From contig NZ_JIAW01000003.1 of the NCBI RefSeq assembly GCF_000620625.1, positions 124,001 to 188,000 on the forward strand: DNA of 64,000 nt, read 5' to 3'. Positions within the stretch are counted from its first letter, which is position 1. Every line of letters begins with the position of its first letter. Of the stretch, positions 46,114-56,614 are shown in pieces. A model generated the notes under the pieces. The model had not been told where the DNA came from. It did no database searches and worked only from the letters and a program-made list of their open reading frames with translations. Both the position numbers and the translations under genes were made by a program. Source of the DNA: Mycobacterium sp. URHB0044 (GTDB taxonomy: Bacteria; Actinomycetota; Actinomycetes; Mycobacteriales; Mycobacteriaceae).

Positions 46114-47165
46114 CGGCCACCGATCTCGGCCTGCCGTCGATGCGGCGGGCGGTGGTGTCGGCCGCGCCGAGCACCGGTCCCCTCGTCGACACCTTCGGCC
46201 GCGCCGCGACGGACCTGCGGGTGTCGCTGACCGATCGGTGCAATCTGCGCTGCACCTACTGCATGCCCGCCGAGGGACTGAACTGGCTGCCGGGCGACGA
46301 CCTGCTCAGCGCGTCCGAACTCGCGCGGTTGTTGGGCATCGCCGTCACCAGACTCGGCATCACCAGCGTCCGCTTCACCGGTGGAGAACCGCTGGTGTCA
46401 CGGCACCTCGACGAGGTGGTGGCAGCGGCAGCCGCACTAAGGCCACGACCCGAAATCGCGATGACCACCAACGGAATTGGCCTCGCGCGCCGCGCAGCGG
46501 GACTGAAGGCGGCCGGGCTGGACCGCGTGAACGTGTCGCTGGACACCGTCGACGCCGCACGCTTCGCCCACATCACCCGGCGCGACCGGCTTCCCGACGT
46601 GCTCGCCGGTCTGGCCGCCGCCGCCGAGGCGGGCCTCACGCCCGTGAAGGTGAACGCGGTGCTGGATCCTGTCACGGGCCTGGACGACGCCGTGCCGCTG
46701 CTGCGTTTCTGCCTGGAGCACGGATACCAGCTGCGCATCATCGAACAGATGCCGCTGGACGCCGGCCATCACTGGCAGCGCGACCAGACCGTCGGAGCCG
46801 ACGCCATCCTGACCACGCTGCGCCGGAACTTCGACCTACAGCCAGATTCCGAGCCGCGCGGATCGGCGCCCGCGCAACTGTGGCGGGTCGATGGCACCGC
46901 GGCCACCGTCGGCGTCATCGCGTCCGTGTCCGACGCGTTCTGCGGCGCCTGCGACCGGACCCGGCTGACCGCCGACGGTCAGATCCGCAGTTGCCTGTTC
47001 TCCCGCGAGGAGAGCGACCTGAGGCAGCTGCTGCGCACTGGCGCGAGCGACGACGCGCTCGAGGGCGCCTGGCGGGCGGCGATGTGGGCCAAGCCGGCCG
47101 GGCACGGCATCAACGACCCCGACTTCATCCAGCCGGACCGACCGATGAGCGCGATCGGCGGCTGA
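46110..47165 (+). CDS. moaA2: GTP 3',8-cyclase, molybdenum cofactor synthesis
   Basis: The protein has 351 residues. It has the radical-SAM cluster CNLRCTYCMP (about 46-55), the FTGGEPL motif (about 91-97) and a second 4Fe-4S cluster near the C-terminus (FCGACDRTRLTADGQIRSC, about 275-293). It starts molybdopterin synthesis by cyclising GTP. The usual C-terminal GG is present in SAIGG. Coupled to the YccF gene upstream and followed after one base by moaD2. Confidence 0.96.
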   Translation: MTATDLGLPSMRRAVVSAAPSTGPLVDTFGRAATDLRVSLTDRCNLRCTYCMPAEGLNWLPGDDLLSASELARLLGIAVTRLGITSVRFTGGEPLVSRHLDEVVAAAAALRPRPEIAMTTNGIGLARRAAGLKAAGLDRVNVSLDTVDAARFAHITRRDRLPDVLAGLAAAAEAGLTPVKVNAVLDPVTGLDDAVPLLRFCLEHGYQLRIIEQMPLDAGHHWQRDQTVGADAILTTLRRNFDLQPDSEPRGSAPAQLWRVDGTAATVGVIASVSDAFCGACDRTRLTADGQIRSCLFSREESDLRQLLRTGASDDALEGAWRAAMWAKPAGHGINDPDFIQPDRPMSAIGG

Positions 47166-47166
47166 C

Positions 47167-47424
47167 GTGACCGAAGTACAGCTGCACGTCCGTTACTTCG
47201 CGGCCGCGCGGGCGGCGGCGGGCACGGAGGCGGAGACGCTCGGCGTCGCCGAGGGCACGTCGGTTAAGGATCTCGTCGAACAGCTGGGTGCGCGCAGTCC
47301 GGCGCTGGCTTCGGTGCTGGATCGGTGTTCGTTTTTGCGTGACGGCGTCGCGGTGCGCAACCGTGCCGAGCGGCTACGAACAAACGAAACCATCGATGTC
47401 TTACCGCCCTTCGCCGGCGGATGA
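47167..47424 (+). CDS. moaD2: Molybdopterin synthase small subunit (sulfur carrier)
   Basis: The protein has 85 residues of the ubiquitin-like fold with the essential C-terminal Gly-Gly (LPPFAGG), which is activated as a thiocarboxylate. It pairs with MoaE2, encoded at 49135-49563 beyond rpfA, to convert precursor Z to molybdopterin. GTG start immediately after moaA2. Confidence 0.93.
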   Translation: MTEVQLHVRYFAAARAAAGTEAETLGVAEGTSVKDLVEQLGARSPALASVLDRCSFLRDGVAVRNRAERLRTNETIDVLPPFAGG

Positions 47425-47425
47425 T

Positions 47426-47441
47426 CGTGATTTGCGTCACA
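47426..47441 (+). promoter_or_regulatory. Predicted CRP (cAMP receptor protein) site upstream of rpfA
   Basis: CGTGATTTGCGTCACA matches the mycobacterial CRP consensus TGTGA-N6-TCACA at nine of ten defined positions. It lies directly after the moaD2 stop and about 420 bp before rpfA, upstream of the riboswitch leader. rpfA is a known CRP (Rv3676) target in M. tuberculosis. Confidence 0.65.
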
Positions 47442-47599
47442 TAACGAAACGGTCACAAACTGTCCCAACCGTTGTTCACCTTCGCAAACACCTAGGTAAA
47501 CCCGGCGGCGTCCTGCCCTTTTAACGTTCTCTCAAGATTTGCCGGCCGCCGAAACGCTGACCTCGGCAAAAGGTGACGAGAAACGGTGTACCCGTTACG

Positions 47600-47840
47600 G
47601 TCAGGACCCAAGCCACACGACCTTAATCGGGTGGCCCGCTGTGCCCGATAACGCCGAATTCCATCCATTGGGCGCCAGCAGAAACCGACAAGTCGGATGG
47701 AGGCGGGGGACCCAACCGGTCCACCGAGATAGCAGGACCAGGAGCTTCGGCTCCTTGGGGTGAAGCCGAATTCGCCGTCACAAGCGGTTTCGGCCGGGTG
47801 GCCTCTCCAACCCGAACCCGACAGCTGACCTCGCAGGCGT
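47600..47840 (+). promoter_or_regulatory. c-di-AMP (ydaO/yuaA-type) riboswitch in the rpfA leader
   Basis: The 439 bp between moaD2 and rpfA hold the conserved blocks of this riboswitch in order: GGCGGGGGACCCAA (about 47702), CTTGGGGTGAAGCCG (about 47755) and the closing CCCGACAGCTGACCTCGCAGGCG-type block (about 47816-47839, named here only in part). The class is known upstream of rpfA in mycobacteria and other actinobacteria and responds to cyclic di-AMP. The exact 5' boundary is an estimate. The 47442-47599 part is AT-richer and probably holds the promoter. Confidence 0.88.
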
Positions 47841-47842
47841 AA

Positions 47843-49123
<1,281 letters not shown>

Positions 49124-49134
49124 TCAGCGCCGGG

Positions 49135-49563
49135 TCATGCGGATCCGACCCACTCCTCGGATCCGTCGCCGAAGAATTGGTGCTTCCACACAGGTAGCCG
49201 CGCCTTGACCGTGTCCACGAGCAGTGCACACGTCTCGAACGCGGCCTGCCTGTGGTCGGCGGCGACCGCGGCGACCAGTGCGGCGTCACCGATGTGCAGC
49301 GTGCCGATGCGGTGGCTGACTGCGATCGCACGCACACCCGAACAGCCGCGGGCGATTTCGTCGGCCACGTCGATGAGGGTCTGCTCGGCCGTCGGATGGG
49401 CCGAGTACTCGAGCCGCGTGACGTGCCGTCCACCGTCGTGATCGCGGACCACACCGGCGAACCCGACCACCGCGCCGGCGGCCCGGTGTCCGACCAACGC
49501 CTCGTGCTCGACGAGCTCGATCACGTCCTCGCTGAGTGCGACGCGCACCACGTCTGCCGTCAT
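49135..49563 (-). CDS. moaE2: Molybdopterin synthase large subunit
   Basis: The protein has 142 residues. It has the MoaE pattern: [14 protein letters not shown] (about 33-46), [29 protein letters not shown] and the catalytic [12 protein letters not shown] region (about 119-130) with both lysines. With MoaD2 it forms molybdopterin synthase. ATG overlaps the stop of mog (ATGA), so moaC2, mog and moaE2 form a minus-strand operon convergent with rpfA. Confidence 0.95.
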   Translation of the reverse strand: MTADVVRVALSEDVIELVEHEALVGHRAAGAVVGFAGVVRDHDGGRHVTRLEYSAHPTAEQTLIDVADEIARGCSGVRAIAVSHRIGTLHIGDAALVAAVAADHRQAAFETCALLVDTVKARLPVWKHQFFGDGSEEWVGSA

Positions 49564-50039
49564 CGCGTGTGATCCCTTCCGCTGAGTTGGTCCAGGGCAT
49601 GCTCGAGCACGCCGTCGAGCACGCCCAGACCGTCCTTGACGCCTCCGGGTGACCCGGGGAGGTTGACGATCAACGTGCCGTCCCGCACGCCGCACACGCC
49701 GCGCGACAGCACGGACGTGGGCACGTGCGGCAGCCCGGACCGCCGGATCGCGTCGGCCAGGCCCGGGATCTGATAGTCGACGATGTTGGCGGTTGCGTCG
49801 GCGGTGCCGTCGGTCGGTGATATGCCGGTGCCGCCCGACGTGAGGATGATGTCGACCTTATCGCCGACCGCAGCGAACAGTGCCCGGCTCACCGCGAGAC
49901 CGTCGGGCACGACGACCGGGGGCGTCACGTCGTAGCCGCGCTGCGTCAGCCAGTCGACGATGACGGGGCCGGTGCGGTCCTCGTAGACGCCTGCCGACGC
50001 GCGGGTGGAGGCGATGATCACGCGTGCCGAGCGGGTCAT
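49560..50039 (-). CDS. mog: Molybdopterin adenylyltransferase-like protein
   Basis: The protein has 159 residues of the MoaB/Mog fold: [17 protein letters not shown] (about 66-82) and the [13 protein letters not shown] motif (about 125-137). It adenylylates molybdopterin before metal insertion. Coupled to moaE2 by a 4-bp overlap, 28 bp after moaC2. Confidence 0.92.
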   Translation of the reverse strand: MTRSARVIIASTRASAGVYEDRTGPVIVDWLTQRGYDVTPPVVVPDGLAVSRALFAAVGDKVDIILTSGGTGISPTDGTADATANIVDYQIPGLADAIRRSGLPHVPTSVLSRGVCGVRDGTLIVNLPGSPGGVKDGLGVLDGVLEHALDQLSGRDHTR

Positions 50040-50067
50040 CGCGTTTGGTTCTTCGCGCAGGCGGTCA

Positions 50068-50550
50068 TCACGAGCGCGACCAGGCGCCCGTCTTGCCGCC
50101 CTCCTTGCGCATCACCTGGATGCCCTCGATGGTGGCGGCGGGGTCGACGGCCTTGAGCATGTCGTAGAGCGTCAGCGCCGCCACGCTGACCGCCGTCAGC
50201 GCCTCCATCTCCACGCCGGTGCGGTCCGTGGTGCGCACGGTCGCGGTGATGCCGACATCCGTTGTACCCACGTCGAATTCGACGTCGACGCCGGTGAGCG
50301 CCAGCTGGTGACACAGCGGGATGAGGTCGCTGGTCCGCTTGGCCGCGAGGATGCCGGCCACCCGCGCGGTGGCCAGAGCGTCACCCTTGGGCAACCCGCC
50401 GGTGGCGATCAACTCGATCACGTCGGCGCGGGTCTTCAACGTGCCCACGGCCACCGCGGTGCGTTTGGTGGCGTCCTTGCCGGTGACGTCGACCATGTGC
50501 GCCGCGCCTGCATCGTCCAGGTGCGACAGCCGATCTGGTCGTGCCGTCAC
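50068..50550 (-). CDS. moaC2: Cyclic pyranopterin monophosphate synthase
   Basis: The protein has 160 residues with the MoaC signatures MVDVTGKDATKRTAVA (about 19-34), KRTSDLIPLCHQL (about 71-83) and EMEALTAVSVAALTLYDMLKA, and the active-site lysines near the end (MRKEGGKTG). It acts after MoaA to form precursor Z. GTG start at 50550; two bases separate it from the small gene upstream. Confidence 0.95.
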   Translation of the reverse strand: MTARPDRLSHLDDAGAAHMVDVTGKDATKRTAVAVGTLKTRADVIELIATGGLPKGDALATARVAGILAAKRTSDLIPLCHQLALTGVDVEFDVGTTDVGITATVRTTDRTGVEMEALTAVSVAALTLYDMLKAVDPAATIEGIQVMRKEGGKTGAWSRS

Positions 50551-50552
50551 GG

Positions 50553-50747
50553 CTACTTGTTGATGACCGTGACCGGGTGGGTGTACGGCAGTTCGTCGGC
50601 CGGCAGCGGGAACGTCACTTCGCCGAACGGCGACAGTGCGCCGGTGCGGTCAGTAGCCAGCTCGCTGACCGCGTGGTCGTCGTCGCCGTTGACGGAGGGC
50701 CAGCCATTGTCGACGTAACGGTTCTTCTGCGGTTTCTTGTCAGCCAC
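50553..50747 (-). CDS. Small conserved protein (Rv0863-like)
   Basis: The protein has 64 residues: a basic start ([16 protein letters not shown]), an acidic stretch and a final [18 protein letters not shown] segment. By position (directly before moaC2, divergent from the Rv0862c homologue) it corresponds to Rv0863, which is longer. GTG start at 50747. No domain or motif is recognisable; function unknown. Confidence 0.65.
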   Translation of the reverse strand: MADKKPQKNRYVDNGWPSVNGDDDHAVSELATDRTGALSPFGEVTFPLPADELPYTHPVTVINK

Positions 50748-50847
50748 GTCCACATTGTGGCAGGCAACGCGAGCGCTGGCGAGACCGGTCGGCATGAGCG
50801 CAACGACCGGGCGATATCCCACCGCGGCTGCCTTACGCTGGTCGGTA

Positions 50848-53139
50848 ATGACCGATGTGACTCCTCCGGCGGGCAGGAGCGGCGCGACCCGGGACTTGGC
50901 CGTCATCCCGCTGGGTGCCTGGCTGGCCGAGCTGCCCGACGACCGGCTCGTCCAATTGTTGGAGTCGCGGCCCGACCTCACCCAGCCCCCACCGGGGTCC
51001 ATCGCCGCACTGGCTGCCCGGGCGCAGTCCCGGCAGTCGGTGAAGGCCGCCACCGATGACCTGGACTTCCTTCGCCTGGCGGTGCTCGACGCCCTGCTGC
51101 TGCTGCACGCCGAGACCGCCCCGGTTCCGCTGACCAAGTTGTTCGCCATGATCGGCGATCGGGCCACCGAGGAGCAGCTGACCGAGGCGCTGGACGACCT
51201 GCGCGCCAGGGCGCTGGTGTGGGGCGACGCCGCCGTGCGGGTCACCGCCGAGGCCGCCGCCGGGCTGCCCTGGTATCCGGGCCAGGTCACGCTCGAAGCC
51301 ACCGACCTGGATGCGGCGCGGGTGAGCGAGCTGCTGGACGGCATCGACCTGCCTCAACGCGAACTGCTGGAACGCCTCGTCGACGGATCACCGGTCGGCC
51401 GCACCCGCGACGCGGCACCCGGCACGCCTGCGGACCGGCCGGTGCAGCGGCTGCTTGCGGCCGGCCTGCTGCGCCAGGTGGACGCCGACACCGTGATCCT
51501 GCCGCGTCTGGTCGGGCAGGTGATGCGCGGCGAGTCAGCCGGCCCGATCGATCTCACCCCGCCGAACCCGGTGGTGTCGACGACGAAGCCGGCCGAGGTC
51601 GACGCGGTCGCCGCCGGAGCCGCAATCGATCTGCTCCGCGAGGTCGAGGTCGTGCTCGAGACGCTCTCCAATGCGCCGATCCCCGAACTGCGCAGCGGCG
51701 GGCTCGGGGTGCGCGAGGTCAAGCGGCTGGTCAAGCTCACCGGCATCGACGACCAGCGGCTCGGGCTCATCCTGGAGGTCGCCGCCGCGGCCGGGCTCAT
51801 CGCGTCGGGCATGCCGGACCCGGACCCCCTCGACGGCACCGGACCGTACTGGGCGCCGACGGTGTCCGCCGACCGGTTCATCGAGTCACCTACGGCGAAC
51901 CGTTGGCATCTGTTGGCATCGACCTGGCTGGATCTGCCCTCCAGGCCCGGACTGGTCGGCGAGCGCGGCCCCGACGCGAAACCCTATGCAGCACTCTCGG
52001 ATTCGCTCTACTCGACGGCGGCACCGCTGGACCGTCGCCTGCTGCTGTCGGCGCTGGCCGACCTGGCGCCCGGCGACGGGGTGGACGCGACGTCGGCGTC
52101 GCGGGCCCTGGTCTGGCGGCGGCCCCGCTGGGCGGCGCGCCTGCAACCGAAACCGGTCGCCGCGCTCCTGACCGAGGCGCACGCCCTCGGCGTGGTCGGG
52201 CGGGGTGCCCTGGCGAACCCGATCCGGAAGCTGCTGGCCGGCGACCCGGAGAACGACGTCATCGCGGCGATGGCCAAGGCGCTGCCCAAGCCCATTGACC
52301 ACTTCCTGCTGCAGGCCGACCTCACCGTCGTGGTGCCCGGCCCGCTGGAGCGGGAGCTGGCCGAGCAGTTGTCGGCTGTGGCCACCGTCGAATCGGCCGG
52401 CGCCGCGATGGTCTACCGCATCAGCGAGCAGTCCATCCGGCACGCGTTGGACACCGGTCGCACGGCAAGCGAAGTCCACGCGTTCTTCGCGCGGCACTCC
52501 AAGACACCGGTGCCCCAAGGCTTGACGTATCTCATCGACGACGTCGCCCGTCGGCACGGCCAGCTGCGGGTCGGCATGGCCTCTGCATTCGTTCGGTGTG
52601 AGGACCCTGCCCTGCTGGCTCAGGCCGTCGCCGCGCCCGCATTGGAGGCACTGGAGGTGCGCGTCCTGGCGCCGACGGTCGCCGTGTGTCAGGGGTCGAT
52701 CGCCGAGATGCTGGCCGCGCTGCGCAGCGCGGGTTTCGTTCCCGCGGCGGAGGATTCGTCGGGCGCGATCGTCGACATCCGTCCCCGCGGTTCGCGGGTC
52801 CCCGCGCCCGGTCGGCGCCGCAGTTACCGGCCGGCGCCCACCCCCAATGCGCAGACTCTCGGCGCCATCGTCGCGGTGTTGCGCAAGGTGTCGGCCGCCC
52901 CCTTCGGCGCGGGCAGGCTGGATCCGGCCGAGGCGATGGCCGAACTGCAGAACGCCGCACAGCAGCAGACGTCGGTGGTGATCGGCTACGTCGACGCGGC
53001 AGGGGTGGCCACGCAACGCGTCGTGGCGCCGGTCAACGTGCGGGGCGGGCAGCTGACCGCCTACGACCCCGCCTCCGGGCGGGTGCGGGAGTTCGCCATT
53101 CACCGCGTGACGTCCGTGGTGTCGGCCGACGACCGCTGA
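50848..53139 (+). CDS. Helicase-associated XPB/Ssl2-like N-domain protein (Rv0862c homologue)
   Basis: The protein has 763 residues, close to Rv0862c. The N-terminal half is Leu/Ala-rich with winged-helix-like units. The C-terminal part (about 480-640) is the Helicase_C_3 domain ([29 protein letters not shown]), followed by a WYL-like end ([14 protein letters not shown]). It has no ATPase motifs, so it probably works with the XPB helicase encoded at 56615. In M. tuberculosis the two genes are adjacent; here three genes separate them. Confidence 0.88.
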   Translation: MTDVTPPAGRSGATRDLAVIPLGAWLAELPDDRLVQLLESRPDLTQPPPGSIAALAARAQSRQSVKAATDDLDFLRLAVLDALLLLHAETAPVPLTKLFAMIGDRATEEQLTEALDDLRARALVWGDAAVRVTAEAAAGLPWYPGQVTLEATDLDAARVSELLDGIDLPQRELLERLVDGSPVGRTRDAAPGTPADRPVQRLLAAGLLRQVDADTVILPRLVGQVMRGESAGPIDLTPPNPVVSTTKPAEVDAVAAGAAIDLLREVEVVLETLSNAPIPELRSGGLGVREVKRLVKLTGIDDQRLGLILEVAAAAGLIASGMPDPDPLDGTGPYWAPTVSADRFIESPTANRWHLLASTWLDLPSRPGLVGERGPDAKPYAALSDSLYSTAAPLDRRLLLSALADLAPGDGVDATSASRALVWRRPRWAARLQPKPVAALLTEAHALGVVGRGALANPIRKLLAGDPENDVIAAMAKALPKPIDHFLLQADLTVVVPGPLERELAEQLSAVATVESAGAAMVYRISEQSIRHALDTGRTASEVHAFFARHSKTPVPQGLTYLIDDVARRHGQLRVGMASAFVRCEDPALLAQAVAAPALEALEVRVLAPTVAVCQGSIAEMLAALRSAGFVPAAEDSSGAIVDIRPRGSRVPAPGRRRSYRPAPTPNAQTLGAIVAVLRKVSAAPFGAGRLDPAEAMAELQNAAQQQTSVVIGYVDAAGVATQRVVAPVNVRGGQLTAYDPASGRVREFAIHRVTSVVSADDR

Positions 53140-53141
53140 GC

Positions 53142-55724
53142 TCAGGCGATGATGCCGAGTTCCCGGCCGCGACGGACCGCCTCCCGCCGGTTGGCGACGG
53201 CCAACTTGCCGAGAATCGCCGACACGTGGTGGTCGACCGTCTTCGCGGAGAGATACAGCTGTGCGGCGAGTTCGGCGTTGGTGAGCCCGTCGTCGAGGCG
53301 CCGCAGCACTTCGACCTGGCGCCTCGTCAGGCCCGCAGGATTGCTCAGCGTCGTCGTCCGGCGGCGGGCAGGCACCCCCTTCATCCCGCCGGCGCGCAGG
53401 TCGAGCCGTATCTTGTCGGCGACCGCGGTCGCGCCGATGCGGTCGAGCATGTCCAGCCCGCGGCGGGCGTTGATGTCGCCGCCGGCCTCGGTGAGCGCGA
53501 TGGCTGCTTCGTACACCGAGCCGATGCGCTCGAATTCCGCTGCTGCTGAGGCGATGTCGCCGTCGAGGTAGAGCCGGTACGGCGTCGCGAGACCGTCGGC
53601 GTCCACGCTTCCGTCGAGCCGTCTCAGCCACATGGCCAACTCACCGCGCGCCCATTCCAGACCGGGTCCCGACGCCTCGGCGAGGAGCCCTTCGTACTCC
53701 GCGAGACCGGCGTCGCCGGTGTTGGCGAGCCAGGCGCGTTCGACGAGTGCAGCCGCAACGGGCAGCACCCGGACCGGTTCGCCGTAGCGGCGCGCCAGGG
53801 TCCATGCCTGCGTCAACTCGCCGGCATCATCCCCGTTGCGGCGCAACATGATCAAGCCGCGGATCGCGTGCGGCCAGGTGCGCGCCAGTGGCGCGGTAGG
53901 CGTTTCGAGCACCGACACCGCGTCGGCGAGTGCGTCGTCCCAGTCGCCACTGAGCAGGCTCAACCGACCGCGAGCACCGAGTTGCCACACTCGGCAGATC
54001 GGCAGATCCCGCTCCCACGTCATCGGGATCGTGATGTTCAACAGCTCGGCCGCGTCGGCCAGGCGGCGCTGCTCGACGTCGAGATAGGTCAGGTTGCTGT
54101 AGCCGCTGGAGTAGATCTCGTCGAGATGCTTGGGGGCCGACCGCATGAGTTCGAGCACCGTCGCCCGGCCCCGCTCCTCGCCGGCGATCACCGAGCAGAT
54201 GCCTTCGATGATCTCGACGCGAACGCTCAACGCCGGGTCGCCTGCCGCCGCGGCGATCTCTCTGGCATGTGCCAGCATCGACTGCGCGCGCTGCAGATCG
54301 TTGGATTGCATTGCGAGGTAAGCCTGCATCGCAAACGCATGACCCAGTGAAGCCAATGCAGAAGGGTGCACCGAGTCGCCGTCGACCACGGTGACGGCAT
54401 GACGAGCATGTTCCTCGGCGCCTCGGCGATCCGCGTTGTACCAGTCGTAGACGGCCAGCGAGTGGTGATCGGCACTCAGCTCGGCCACCGCACCGGTCAG
54501 CTTGCGAATGGCGAGCGCCCGCCGGCACGCGTCGATGGCGTTGTCGAGCTGGTCAGTCAGGTAGTACTCCGCCGCGACGAGCTCGAGAAGTTCGGCTTCG
54601 GCGTCCGGAGACAGGTCACCGCCGGATTCCATTGCGATTCGGTAGAACTCGGCCGCCTGTCGGTGCGCGCCCGACCGCGCGGAGGCGCGACCCGCCTCGA
54701 TGGCCGCGTGCCGGAGCCGCCGTTGATCACCGGCTCCGAGCGCGTGGTGGGTCATGACCGCGGGGTCTGTGCGGCCGGCCTCGTCGTAGGCGGCCATCAT
54801 GCGCAGGTGCAGTGCCGGCTCCGCGCCGGGAGGCAGCACACTGGCGACGGCCAACCGGCACAGGTCGTGACGAAACGCGACGCCGCGAGAGGTCCTCCCG
54901 ATCAGATGAGCATCGCGAAGACGGTGCAACGGCGCCAGCGGCACACCCAGATGGGTGAGCAGATAGTCGGGTATCGCCTCGGGCGAGCAGCTCAGCAGGT
55001 TGAGCACGTCCCATTCGGCCTCCCCGAGCCCGACCGTCCGGCCGAGCACCGCATCGCGCACGGTGGTGGGCAGATCGCCGCCGGAGTGGTCGAGCATCTC
55101 GGTGACGAAGAATGCGTTGCCCCCGGTGATTCGGTGCAGCCACTCCGCGTCGATCGCGCGATCGGCGGCGAGTTCTTTGATGCCCTCCACGCTCAGCGGT
55201 TGCAGCCCCACTAGCCGGGCGTTTCCCGATCGGGCGACGTCGGCGAGCAGCATCCGAAGTGGGTGGGCCACGCCCACCTCCTCGCCGCGCGCCATCCCGA
55301 CGACCAGCAGCGGCCTGCGGTGGATCCGGCGCAGGACGAAGCGCAAAAGATCGATCGTGCCCTGATCGGCCCAGTGCAGATCGTCGATGACGAGGATCGT
55401 CGGTGCTACGGCCAGGTCGGCGAGCACTGCGTCGTAGATGTCGTAGGGGTGTTCGGCCTCGCGCATGGCCCGGCGCGCGTCCTCGGTCAACGCGCCGGCG
55501 ATGTCGTAGACGGGTCCGAGCGGTCGTGGCGTGTCCAGCGGATCGCACATCGCCGACAGCACACGGGCACTTCCAGCCCGGTCGGCGAGGAACTGCTCGA
55601 TGAAGGCGGTCTTGCCCGCACCGGACTCGCCGGACACGACGACGAGCTGGCCGCGGCCTGCGAGCGCGTCGTCGGCGCATGCGGACAGCGTCTGGAACTC
55701 CTGTCCCCGCTCCACCAGCTGCAC
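53142..55724 (-). CDS. AAA/LuxR-family large transcriptional regulator
   Basis: About 860 residues. An N-terminal AAA-type ATPase has Walker A SGESGAGKTAF (about 34-44) and Walker B TILVIDDLHWAD (about 110-121). A long helical tetratricopeptide-like middle follows, and a LuxR helix-turn-helix ends the protein (LTRRQVEVLRRLDDGLTNAE, about 797-816). Such regulators (MalT/LAL type) use ATP and a ligand; neither ligand nor targets are known. GTG start at 55724. It is divergent from the DUF4242 gene, which it may control, and lies between the two helicase-related genes. Confidence 0.9.
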   Translation of the reverse strand: MQLVERGQEFQTLSACADDALAGRGQLVVVSGESGAGKTAFIEQFLADRAGSARVLSAMCDPLDTPRPLGPVYDIAGALTEDARRAMREAEHPYDIYDAVLADLAVAPTILVIDDLHWADQGTIDLLRFVLRRIHRRPLLVVGMARGEEVGVAHPLRMLLADVARSGNARLVGLQPLSVEGIKELAADRAIDAEWLHRITGGNAFFVTEMLDHSGGDLPTTVRDAVLGRTVGLGEAEWDVLNLLSCSPEAIPDYLLTHLGVPLAPLHRLRDAHLIGRTSRGVAFRHDLCRLAVASVLPPGAEPALHLRMMAAYDEAGRTDPAVMTHHALGAGDQRRLRHAAIEAGRASARSGAHRQAAEFYRIAMESGGDLSPDAEAELLELVAAEYYLTDQLDNAIDACRRALAIRKLTGAVAELSADHHSLAVYDWYNADRRGAEEHARHAVTVVDGDSVHPSALASLGHAFAMQAYLAMQSNDLQRAQSMLAHAREIAAAAGDPALSVRVEIIEGICSVIAGEERGRATVLELMRSAPKHLDEIYSSGYSNLTYLDVEQRRLADAAELLNITIPMTWERDLPICRVWQLGARGRLSLLSGDWDDALADAVSVLETPTAPLARTWPHAIRGLIMLRRNGDDAGELTQAWTLARRYGEPVRVLPVAAALVERAWLANTGDAGLAEYEGLLAEASGPGLEWARGELAMWLRRLDGSVDADGLATPYRLYLDGDIASAAAEFERIGSVYEAAIALTEAGGDINARRGLDMLDRIGATAVADKIRLDLRAGGMKGVPARRRTTTLSNPAGLTRRQVEVLRRLDDGLTNAELAAQLYLSAKTVDHHVSAILGKLAVANRREAVRRGRELGIIA

Positions 55725-55872
55725 GCCGGAATGATATCGAGCGGGAGCACTCTGAGCAGGGCAAACGCAACGGTCGACGCAAGATGGGGAAGTTCTCCCG
55801 ATGTGACGGGCGGTGCTGCCCGGCGACTCTTGAGCGGTGTCAATCAACCGCACATACGAGAAAGAGAGAGTC

Positions 55873-56145
55873 ATGAAGCGATTCATCATCGAGCGCGAGA
55901 TCCCCGGCGCGAGCGAACTGCCCGAGCAGCAGCTGGCCGAGATCGCCCGCACGTCCAACAACGCGGCGGCCTCGCTCGGCGTCCCGTACACCTGGGTGAC
56001 CAGTTACGTCGCAGGCGACAAGGTCTACTGCGTCCACGAGGCCGAGGACGAGGAGGTCATCCGTGAGCATTCGCGCCGCGGCGGCTTCCCCGCCAACGCC
56101 GTCACCCAGGTGGCCGCCGAGTTCGGCCCCCACACAGCGAACTGA
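55873..56145 (+). CDS. DUF4242 (SCO4226-like nickel-binding) protein
   Basis: The protein has 90 residues of the ferredoxin-like fold: MKRFIIEREIPGASEL, a central VPYTWVTSYVAGDKVYCVHEA (shown to 18 residues in the databases as two strands) and EEVIREHSRRGGFPANAV. The YCVHE and HSRRGG His residues suggest metal binding; a Streptomyces relative binds nickel. The ATG at 55873 has GAGAGAG close upstream. It precedes a small secreted-protein gene by 21 bp, probably in one transcript. Confidence 0.85.
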   Translation: MKRFIIEREIPGASELPEQQLAEIARTSNNAAASLGVPYTWVTSYVAGDKVYCVHEAEDEEVIREHSRRGGFPANAVTQVAAEFGPHTAN

Positions 56146-56166
56146 TTACGAGAAAGGAGGAAAACC

Positions 56167-56439
56167 ATGTCTATCTACGTAAAACGGGCAGCCGCTACTG
56201 CGGCGATGCTGGCGGCGCTCGTCATCCCGGGAGTCGCCGGGCTGACGGCGGCCACGGCCAACGCCATGCCGATCAGCAATCTCGCCAGCGAATGCCGCCA
56301 GGCCAACAGCGGATCGTGGGTCATCGACTACAACGGCGCTCATCAGGTCGTCGGCTACAAGTGCTGGTACCGCGACATCGACGGCAACCAGTACGTCGAC
56401 TTCTACGACCGCCGGGGCAATTACTACGGCTCGGGGTAG
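56167..56439 (+). CDS. Small secreted protein
   Basis: The protein has 90 residues: a clear signal peptide (about 1-33, ending TANAMP-type cleavage region) and a mature part of about 55 residues with two cysteines (SECRQ and YKCWY) that may form a disulfide and many Tyr/Asp/Gly residues. A very strong ribosome site (AAAGGAGG) lies 6 bases upstream. No family is recognised; function unknown. A hairpin followed by T residues ends the transcript. Confidence 0.75.
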   Translation: MSIYVKRAAATAAMLAALVIPGVAGLTAATANAMPISNLASECRQANSGSWVIDYNGAHQVVGYKCWYRDIDGNQYVDFYDRRGNYYGSG

Positions 56440-56459
56440 AGGGAGACGCGATGGATGGG

Positions 56460-56502
56460 AGCGGCGGCCGAGCCCGAGGGGTGGCCGCCGCTTCACAGTT
56501 TT
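56460..56502 (+). terminator. Intrinsic terminator after the small secreted-protein gene
   Basis: AGCGGCGGCC (56460-56469) and GGCCGCCGCT (56483-56492) form a perfect 10-bp stem with a 13-base loop, followed by a TTTT run at 56499-56502. It lies 20 bp after the stop of the small secreted-protein gene. Confidence 0.75.
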
Positions 56503-56614
56503 CGCTCCCTGTCGTTGCGACCTGGATAATGGACAAAATGACCGACCGAAGACGATCGCGAGTGAGGATCGTAGCGAGGCACGAGCGAGGCCCGGAGCGA
56601 GCGCGAGTCGAGAC

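Noticed and set aside
47436..47457. Possible MtrA site (two GTCACA copies) upstream of rpfA
   Set aside because: The copies are 16 bp apart, not the usual MtrA spacing, and the first is already part of the CRP site.
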